This document shows, piece after piece, positions 58,409 to 64,000 of a DNA stretch of 64,000 bases (positions are counted from its first letter, which is position 1; each line of letters begins with the position of its first letter). The stretch is taken from positions 1 through 64,000 of the forward strand of contig CAZFZT010000007.1 of NCBI GenBank assembly GCA_964523675.1, in the 5' to 3' direction. A program made the translations under genes and the position numbers. The notes below the pieces were generated by a model. The model did not search any database and had not been told where the DNA came from. It worked only from the letters and a program-made list of their open reading frames with translations. This DNA comes from CAZFZT01 sp964523675. GTDB lineage: Bacteria > Planctomycetota > Phycisphaerae > Phycisphaerales > SM1A02.

Positions 58409-58526
58409 TTCCTTGGGCGGCGGCTCCAGTAGAAAGTGAGATACCGGGCCGCAATCTGCCGTTTCAATTGCAGGTTTTGTTCAGGAATCTTTGAGCTTTC
58501 TTGGGATCGCTGCGCGTTCATCCGGT

Positions 58527-58532
58527 TATGCT
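58527..58532 (+). promoter_or_regulatory. -10-like box TATGCT, 7 bases before ATG of 58540
   Basis: TATGCT, a 7-base gap, then ATG. Confidence 0.45.
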
Positions 58533-58539
58533 GTTGGCT

Positions 58540-59154
58540 ATGGCACGCCTGTTCAGCCCCGCGTTGATGTTGCTCTTCATGTGCACCAGCCCAGCGGCGG
58601 CAGCGATCGTGCACTTTATCAATCCTGAGCCCGGCCAGCCCGGTCACTTTGCTTGGGAACTTGACGTACTGGGCCCGCCAAGTTGGCTCGATATCACGCT
58701 CAGTCCGGAGGCGCAGACAAACGCGCCCAGCACGAGCGCGGTGGTGCAGATGGTGGGCGGATTTGGAAACCTGCACCATCCGGAAGTCGGCTTCCCGGGT
58801 TTGCACGCGCTGGTGCTTGGTGACCTCGGAACACTTCCGTACACAGCCGGCCTTCTGTTCGGCGACCCCGTTGTGGAAGATGCATCGTGGGGATTCCTCG
58901 CCAGCACGGCTCATTATGGCGGCGAGGAGTTCACCAACTTCCCCGAGGGTGAAACGCGATACATCGGGGTGCTCACTATGGATGGCAACTACGGCTGGAT
59001 CGAAGTCATTCGCGAGGGATGGAGTCTCAATGCGATCTCGTGGGCATACGAAACCCAGCCGGGAATCAACATCTACGCAGGTCAGGTTCCGGCGCCGGGC
59101 GCGCTTCCGTTGCTCTTGATCGGTGCGATCGTTGGCGGCCGGAGACGGCGCTGA
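58540..59154 (+). CDS. Exported protein with PEP-CTERM-like sorting tail
   Basis: 204 residues. Signal MARLFSPALMLLFMCTSPAA. The C terminus is VPAPGALPLLLIGAIVGG followed by RRRR: a Pro-rich motif, a short hydrophobic helix and basic residues, the PEP-CTERM-type sorting arrangement handled by exosortase. The core has GxGNLHHPEVGFPGLHALVL and appears beta-rich. Function unknown. An ATG at 58528 overlaps the TATGCT box, so 58540 is preferred. Confidence 0.75.
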   Translation: MARLFSPALMLLFMCTSPAAAAIVHFINPEPGQPGHFAWELDVLGPPSWLDITLSPEAQTNAPSTSAVVQMVGGFGNLHHPEVGFPGLHALVLGDLGTLPYTAGLLFGDPVVEDASWGFLASTAHYGGEEFTNFPEGETRYIGVLTMDGNYGWIEVIREGWSLNAISWAYETQPGINIYAGQVPAPGALPLLLIGAIVGGRRRR

Positions 59155-59195
59155 ATCGCTCTCCTCTTGGCGCGATCGGCGAGTTGTGCGTTTGG

Positions 59196-60422
59196 CTACA
59201 CCTGCGTCTTGAAGTATTCCGGCGAGGCGAAGCGACTGTCTTTGACGTGTGTATTGAGCGCGTCGAGCAGTTCGCCCACCGCCGAGTGGCCGATTTGCTC
59301 AGCCCATTCGAGCGGCCCTTTCGGATAATTCGTGCCGAGTTTCATCGCAGTATCGATGTTGGCGCGATCAGCGACGCTGTCGCTTATGGCCCATGCCGCT
59401 TCGTTGACGATCGCCACAAGAACTCGTGCGAAGATGTACTTCTCGAGTGGCGAGCCGATCTGTTCCGTCGCGCCTTCGACGAACCGCTCAACCGCGTCGG
59501 TGATCCGCGCCGGCGGCGCGAAGTCGATCTTGTCGATGGCGATGGCCGGTCGGGGGTCGTTGCCATCGTGGATGTAGGCGCCGCGTCCAGTCTTGCGCCC
59601 GAGATGGCCTTCCTTGACGATTTGCGTCTGCATGCTGCTCGGCGCCAGCCGCGCCGGCTTGCCGAGCTGCTTCCACACTGAGTCGGTTGTGGCGGTGTTC
59701 ACATCCTGGCCGATCAGATCCGTCAACTCGAACGGCCCCATTCTGAATCCGCCGAGTGAACGCATGGCCTCGTCGATCTCATCAACGTTGGCCATGCGAT
59801 CTTCGAGGATGCGCCACGCCTCAAGATAAAACGGCCGGGCCACGCGATTCACGATGAAGCCGGGCGTGTCATTGGCGCGAGCGACCGTCTTCCCCCATGC
59901 CTCTGCAATGAGGACTGCGCGCTGCACCAGCTTTGGATCACTGCGCTTCCCGCTGATGACTTCGACGAGCGGCATGAGCGGAGCGGGATTGAAAAAGTGC
60001 ATTCCAACGACGCGATGCGGCTGCCCGATGGCTTCGCCGATCGCGCTGATGGAAAGCGATGATGTATTGCTCGCAATGATGGCATCCTCGCGCAGATGCG
60101 GCAACACCTGTTTGAACATGGATGTCTTGGCGTCGAGACTCTCGATGATCGCTTCGATGATGAGGTCGCAATCGGCGAGGTCTTCCGGCTTCAGAGCCGG
60201 GTGAAGGCGGGCCGCTGCTTCATCGCGCTGCTCCGACGTCAGTCGTCCTTTCTCAGCCATTCGATCGAGCTTCTGCCGTACGTTCTCGATTGCTTTTTGA
60301 ACTGTTTCTTCTTCAAGGTCCATGAGCTGAACCGAAAAGCCAGCAAGCGCCGCAACCTGCGCAATGCCGGTGCCCATGGTGCCAGTGCCGATGATGCCGA
60401 CTGGATGTTTGGAGGGAGCCAT
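59196..60422 (-). CDS. 3-hydroxyacyl-CoA dehydrogenase
   Basis: 408 residues from ATG 60422. NAD-binding GIIGTGTMGTGIAQVAALAG, SNTSSLSI, catalytic HFFNPAP (His), VEVISG, DTPGFIVNRVARPFYLEAWR and the C-terminal DLIGQDVN domain are typical of 3-hydroxybutyryl/hydroxyacyl-CoA dehydrogenases (PaaH/HBD). It oxidises 3-hydroxyacyl-CoA in beta-oxidation or aromatic degradation. It is longer than the usual 285-residue HBD, with a duplicated C-terminal domain (about 300-400), as in some PaaH proteins. No thiolase or hydratase gene is adjacent. Confidence 0.92.
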   Translation of the reverse strand: MAPSKHPVGIIGTGTMGTGIAQVAALAGFSVQLMDLEEETVQKAIENVRQKLDRMAEKGRLTSEQRDEAAARLHPALKPEDLADCDLIIEAIIESLDAKTSMFKQVLPHLREDAIIASNTSSLSISAIGEAIGQPHRVVGMHFFNPAPLMPLVEVISGKRSDPKLVQRAVLIAEAWGKTVARANDTPGFIVNRVARPFYLEAWRILEDRMANVDEIDEAMRSLGGFRMGPFELTDLIGQDVNTATTDSVWKQLGKPARLAPSSMQTQIVKEGHLGRKTGRGAYIHDGNDPRPAIAIDKIDFAPPARITDAVERFVEGATEQIGSPLEKYIFARVLVAIVNEAAWAISDSVADRANIDTAMKLGTNYPKGPLEWAEQIGHSAVGELLDALNTHVKDSRFASPEYFKTQV

Positions 60423-60500
60423 GTGTTGGGGGGTTTGGGGAATCAACTGAATCAGAAGGCCGATCTACGAGACGTCTGATCCTGAGTTTATCGGCGAGAT

Positions 60501-61277
60501 TTACCGATTGACTTGGCTCCCGGCAGGGGACTCGAACGGGAGACGGCGAAGGATCGTTTGGCGCGATGTGCTCCCAAGCAACCCCAAGGCCGTGATGGTC
60601 TCTTCATGCTCGGCCGCGACCAGCCCAACGCCTTCGCTGTAGTAGAGATTGGAATGGCGTACCACCCGCGCAAGGCGCAGGTCCGCGCGGAAGGTGACTC
60701 TGATGCAGTGCGCCGTCAATTCAGCCGGCTCTCCACGATCGTCGCCCCAAATCCGGATCACCCGCATGCCACGGTGCTCGATGATCTGTGTCGCAGTTCC
60801 CTGCTCGCGGATTCGCTTTGGATTACGCAAATCCAAAACGCGCATGCGCACCTCCTGCTCACGTAAACTTCCCGGCGGCAAGCTTTCATACATGGAGATT
60901 AGTGGCGGATCAAAGCGTGTCAGCGCATTCTCATGGTGATCGATCGCGGCGGTGAGGAGCACCTTGCCGTCCTCGTCGGTTCTGAGGAACTCACTACGAA
61001 GGTCACCTTCGGCGACCTCCCATTGCGCGCCGAATCGCGACGTCGGCCGGTGCTCGATAATCAACTCGCTGCCTGCTTGCTCACCTTCGACGATGTCAAA
61101 GACCGCTGCATTGTGGGAAGCGGCGTCGGCGATCAACGCGTGAAGGGGCGCAGCGCCGTCGTTGCTTTCGGCAATCTCAAAGTGCGGCCGCTGCGCGAGC
61201 TCCTTCGTGGAGGCGCGTGGCGCGCAGGCGGCGATGTTGATCACCACAAGCGCCAAAGCCATCAGAGCGACCTTCAT
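60501..61277 (-). CDS. Lipoprotein of unknown function
   Basis: 258 residues from ATG 61277: MKVALMALALVVINIAAC with a lipobox IAAC. The mature part has conserved-looking stretches (AVFDIVEGEQAGSELIIEH, LLTAAIDHHENALTRFDPP, RVIRIWGDDRGEPAELTAH). No family recognised. Its start overlaps the upstream gene's stop by ATGA (61274-61277), so the two are coupled. AGGA lies upstream of the start. Confidence 0.66.
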   Translation of the reverse strand: MKVALMALALVVINIAACAPRASTKELAQRPHFEIAESNDGAAPLHALIADAASHNAAVFDIVEGEQAGSELIIEHRPTSRFGAQWEVAEGDLRSEFLRTDEDGKVLLTAAIDHHENALTRFDPPLISMYESLPPGSLREQEVRMRVLDLRNPKRIREQGTATQIIEHRGMRVIRIWGDDRGEPAELTAHCIRVTFRADLRLARVVRHSNLYYSEGVGLVAAEHEETITALGLLGSTSRQTILRRLPFESPAGSQVNR

Positions 61278-62800
61278 CGGCGCGTTCCTCGATTCGTTCG
61301 CGGCCTCGCAATCGGTAAGCCCTTGCGATCCCAAAGGCGAACCAGTTCTTCCAGTTCGATGGGCTCGGTGACGACGCCGTCATGACGGACGGTGCGCACA
61401 AGTTCGCCACTCGGAGAGTAGGTCGATCGAATCACCGGCGAATCGATGCTGAGCTGTGTGCGCAGCTCCCAGCTGCCGTTTGCCCCGCCTGCGCTCTCAG
61501 CGGGAGCCCAGCGGTCAATTCTCCGCGTCAACTGCGGCGTTGATCGCGAGAAGTTGTAGAAATACCAGGCGAAATCGCGTGGCTGGTCCCTGGGCAGGAG
61601 CCGGCCAAGCACTGAGGAAAGCGCCTGTGAGAGATACACATCCGGCACTGCCCATTCGTCCTTGCTTTGGAGGTTAGTTGTTGAATTGTCTCGAATGACA
61701 GTGAGCAGCGGCCGGGGGTCACCGGCCGAGGGCGCGGTGCGCACGCCTGTTTCTGCTTGAGTGTGTTCCGCCTGGCCCTGACGCTGGGTGCCTTTGACGT
61801 CCCATGCTTCGGCGGTCATATCCCATGAGAGCCAATACAGTGAGAGCGAGTCGAGGAAGATGTTCCGTTCCAGATCGCCGATGATTCGCCCTTGCAGCCG
61901 CACAAGCAGGCCCTCCTGCTGCTCGGCAGCGGAGTAGGCGGTCTCTGCGCGATTCGGGTTGAGTTCACCTCGCTTGGCTGCACGCACTTGCAGCAATGAA
62001 TAGCCGATTTCCGTCTCTCCCTCACCATCACTATTCGGCAGGTAGATGCGCGACCAGCGCTCGATGCCGTCAAGTGACTTGAGGCGCTCAGGAGTGAGTG
62101 ATGCGAGGAAGTCCCTGGCCGCTTCAATGGTCGAGAGCCGGCGTGCTGCGACCTCTTCAGCCGTGCGCAGATTGAGCGTCGCAAAGGATCGTTCAATCAG
62201 GGGCTCAAGCGTTGTGAACTCATCTGAGTCAGCGACGAGTGAGAAAATTAAGTACAGGTTGTCACCGACCGGCAGGACGAGCCAGCCGCTGACAAGAACG
62301 TCGCCCCGGGGACCGGTCTGTTCAATAAAGCAGAGTTGCCCGGTGCTGCCGCCGAAGGATCGTGTTTCATCGGTCAGGATTCGGTGCGGCCGCTCTGCCT
62401 TCCGAAGCGCCGCAAGGTGTAAATCAATTTCGGATGCGGGCGTCGATCCCGAAGTGGTGGCAATGAGGTGCTGAACCGACATCGACCATCTTGGCGGATC
62501 GCCCTGGTGCATGATCGAAAGCACATACTGGCCATCGATTCGCTGCGGCAACGAAACGGATCCGGCAGGGGCGTACATCGCGAAGCCCAGATTCTCGATG
62601 ATGAGCGGCTTGCTGGAGAGCCCCTCCGCAGTGGGGTTGAAGCCAGGAGGGACATTCGGCATGAGGCCACCGTCATCCCGGGGTGCCTGCCCCCCCGTCG
62701 CCTCTGGGGCTTCGAGCATCACTGCGGCGGTGCAGGTGGGGGCCACCGCGAGCATGAAAGGGAAGAGGAGTCGGGTAACGATGCATTTCATCATGACCAT
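61274..62800 (-). CDS. Exported protein of unknown function
   Basis: 508 residues from ATG 62800 (62794 and 62791 are alternatives). A signal (CIVTRLLFPFMLAVAPTCTA) is followed by a largely beta and mixed domain with IENLGFAMYAPAGSVSLPQR, LVLPVGDNLYLIFSLVADSD and a later SPSGELVRTVRHDGVV. There is no obvious catalytic motif. TAGAGT ends 7 bases before the ATG. It is operon-linked to the following lipoprotein by ATGA overlap. Possibly a lineage-specific envelope factor. Confidence 0.66.
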   Translation of the reverse strand: MVMMKCIVTRLLFPFMLAVAPTCTAAVMLEAPEATGGQAPRDDGGLMPNVPPGFNPTAEGLSSKPLIIENLGFAMYAPAGSVSLPQRIDGQYVLSIMHQGDPPRWSMSVQHLIATTSGSTPASEIDLHLAALRKAERPHRILTDETRSFGGSTGQLCFIEQTGPRGDVLVSGWLVLPVGDNLYLIFSLVADSDEFTTLEPLIERSFATLNLRTAEEVAARRLSTIEAARDFLASLTPERLKSLDGIERWSRIYLPNSDGEGETEIGYSLLQVRAAKRGELNPNRAETAYSAAEQQEGLLVRLQGRIIGDLERNIFLDSLSLYWLSWDMTAEAWDVKGTQRQGQAEHTQAETGVRTAPSAGDPRPLLTVIRDNSTTNLQSKDEWAVPDVYLSQALSSVLGRLLPRDQPRDFAWYFYNFSRSTPQLTRRIDRWAPAESAGGANGSWELRTQLSIDSPVIRSTYSPSGELVRTVRHDGVVTEPIELEELVRLWDRKGLPIARPRTNRGTRR

Positions 62801-63149
62801 GGGGAAGACTCTATCCGCAGCGGCCGCGGCCGGGGCTGATTGAAATGTCCCGGTTGGCGGGGTGAACTGAGTGGCCTGACGCTCAGTGTGGCTCCCGCAC
62901 GGGGGCACCTGCGGAATCGTCGCTCACCCGCTTGCCAAAAAGTTGCCGCCGAGGGGCTCAGCGAGTTGACAGAGTCGCCGGGCTCCGTATGATGACCGAT
63001 TCGCACTCGCAGCACCGGCGAGCATGCCGCCATGGAGAGGAGGAACTGGCGGCAGGTTATGGTTGCCGCGCGTGCGATTCGTTGTCGTAACACGTTACTG
63101 ATTCAAGCACTGTTGGAAGAGCGTTTGCTCTGAAGGAACTGGACCGTCA
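62801..63149. other. Intergenic region before the S10 operon
   Basis: About 350 bases between a minus-strand exported-protein gene and rpsJ. No convincing gene. It should hold the ribosomal operon promoter; candidate hexamers (TTGTCG, TAACAC around 63080-63095) are not convincing. Confidence 0.45.
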
Positions 63150-63455
63150 ATGGAAGGCAGGATTCGCATCAGAATGGAGGCGTACGACCACCAGGCGCTC
63201 GACGCCTCGGCGAAGGAAATCGTCGATCACGCCAAGCGCACCGGCGCCCGCGTGGCCGGCCCGGTTCCGCTGCCCACACGCCGCGAGATTTACACGGTCA
63301 ACCGTTCACCGTTCATTGACAAGAAATCGCGCGAGCAGTTCGAGATCAGAACGCACAAGCGCATCATTGACATCACCGAACCCAACGCCCGCACCGTTGA
63401 GGCGCTCAACCGCCTCGTTGTTCCCGCAGGTGTGTTCGTCAAGATCAAAGCATGA
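63150..63455 (+). CDS. rpsJ: 30S ribosomal protein S10
   Basis: 101 residues, the normal length. RIRIRMEAYDHQALDASAKE, VAGPVPLPTRREIYTVNRSP, then SREQFEIRTHKRIIDI and LNRLVVPAGVFVKIKA are S10 hallmarks. S10 binds 16S rRNA in the small-subunit head and also acts in NusB-NusE antitermination. AAGGAA lies about 13 bases before the ATG. First of the S10 operon, followed by rplC. Neither tuf nor fusA is directly upstream, unlike many bacteria. Confidence 0.97.
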   Translation: MEGRIRIRMEAYDHQALDASAKEIVDHAKRTGARVAGPVPLPTRREIYTVNRSPFIDKKSREQFEIRTHKRIIDITEPNARTVEALNRLVVPAGVFVKIKA

Positions 63456-63525
63456 CCCCGCCGCTCGCGGCTTAGCCCACGCGAAGTGCTAAGCGGTGAG
63501 CGACCAGAAGTTTGGACCACTTACA

Positions 63526-64000
63526 ATGCCCGCCGCACTCATTGGACGAAAGATTGGCATGACCCGCTACTTCACGGAGGATGGGAGGAATATCCCCGTC
63601 ACCGTGATTGAAGCAGGTCCGTGCGCGGTCACGCAGGTCAAGACCAGCGAGGTCGATGGCTATAGTGCGGTTCAAATCGGCTTTGAGGATGTCAAGCCGC
63701 GCCGTTCGAGCATGCCGCTCATCGGGCATGACGCCAAGGCCGGCGCTTCGCCGAAGAGGTTCCATTCGGAACTTCGGCTGGATGGCGATGACGATGCGGC
63801 CGGCTTTGAACTCGGCCAACAACTTGATGTTTCAGCGTTTGAAGATGTGAAGTATGTAGATGTCACCGGGACGAGCAAGGGGAAGGGGTTCCAGGGGGTC
63901 ATGAAAAGGCATAACTTTGCGGGGCTTGAAGCGAGCCACGGCACGGAGCGCAAGCACCGCTCGGCCGGCTCGATCGGCAGCCACGGCACCAACACGGGTA
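63526..64000 (+). CDS. rplC: 50S ribosomal protein L3 (3' partial)
   Basis: 158 codons visible before the window ends. MPAALIGRKIGMTRYFTED is the L3 start, then TVIEAGPCAVTQVKT, VDVTGTSKGKGFQGVMKRHN and HRSAGSIGSHGT. L3 sits near the peptidyl transferase centre. A TACAAT overlaps the start codon and may be coincidental. Second gene of the S10 operon, 70 bases after rpsJ; the intergenic bases hold a 7-bp hairpin (63470-63494). Confidence 0.95.
   Translation, partial: MPAALIGRKIGMTRYFTEDGRNIPVTVIEAGPCAVTQVKTSEVDGYSAVQIGFEDVKPRRSSMPLIGHDAKAGASPKRFHSELRLDGDDDAAGFELGQQLDVSAFEDVKYVDVTGTSKGKGFQGVMKRHNFAGLEASHGTERKHRSAGSIGSHGTNTG

Noticed and set aside
63470..63494. Hairpin between rpsJ and rplC as a terminator
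   Set aside because: Only a 7-bp stem with an 11-base loop and no T-run; termination inside the S10 operon is not expected.

Overview
The window looks like part of a planctomycete chromosome, most likely of the class Phycisphaerae and probably a metagenome-assembled scaffold. Evidence: an oversized SecA with a SEC-C tail; a secreted protein ending in two dockerin-like repeats of the DLTxxxxIGVPDLLxLLxxWG type; a VPAPGA-TM-Arg tail on another exported protein; many lineage-specific exported proteins; and a 10-base run of N inside an HDOD gene. GC content is moderate to high. The window opens inside one gene (an adhesin-like exoprotein) and ends inside another (rplC).

Layout: 1-2984, end of a repetitive exoprotein. 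3086-14528 (minus strand), secA followed by a membrane protein, lipoprotein, DUF58, TgpA-like transglutaminase, methyltransferase and YcgR/PilZ series, several joined by ATGA overlaps. 15060-22768, copper ATPase, folD, a beta-carbonic-anhydrase-like protein and exported proteins of unknown role. 23135-30665 (plus strand), an envelope cluster: an exported protein, two STN-like proteins, two LpoB-like lipoproteins, a COG3014-like lipoprotein and a YcfL/DUF1425 lipoprotein. 30709-35148 (minus), two zinc-ribbon membrane proteins, a Lon-N-domain protein, HDOD and PilZ. 35239-43676, ogt, a Cys-rich acidic protein, a VOC protein, the dockerin-type exoprotein, an RNase HII/HIII-like protein, an alpha/beta hydrolase, an orphan solute-binding protein and a BrnT/BrnA toxin-antitoxin pair. 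43737-52249, acyl-CoA ligase, SPOR lipoprotein, ychF, aat, recG, xseA. 52260-62800, tandem UspA, an RND efflux pair, a PEP-CTERM-like protein, 3-hydroxyacyl-CoA dehydrogenase and two exported proteins. 63150 to the end, rpsJ and rplC, the head of the S10 ribosomal operon.

The envelope theme is strong: LpoB/COG3014/YcfL-type lipoproteins and a SPOR lipoprotein all point to peptidoglycan synthesis and remodelling. PilZ and HDOD proteins suggest second-messenger signalling. No rRNA, tRNA, CRISPR array, phage or intact insertion sequence was seen.

The most interesting signals are: (1) a -10-like hexamer (TAnnnT or close) 5-10 bases before the start codon of many operon-leading genes, suggesting widespread leaderless transcription; (2) a roughly 150-bp palindromic element inserted in frame in recG; (3) four tandem copies in SecA of a helical unit that seems to be single in ordinary SecA; (4) a FolD homologue with three of four catalytic positions substituted (K to Q, Q to H, D to E); (5) the LpoB-LpoB-COG3014-YcfL operon; and (6) mismatched duplicate motifs on either side of the N gap in the HDOD gene, suggesting a chimeric join.
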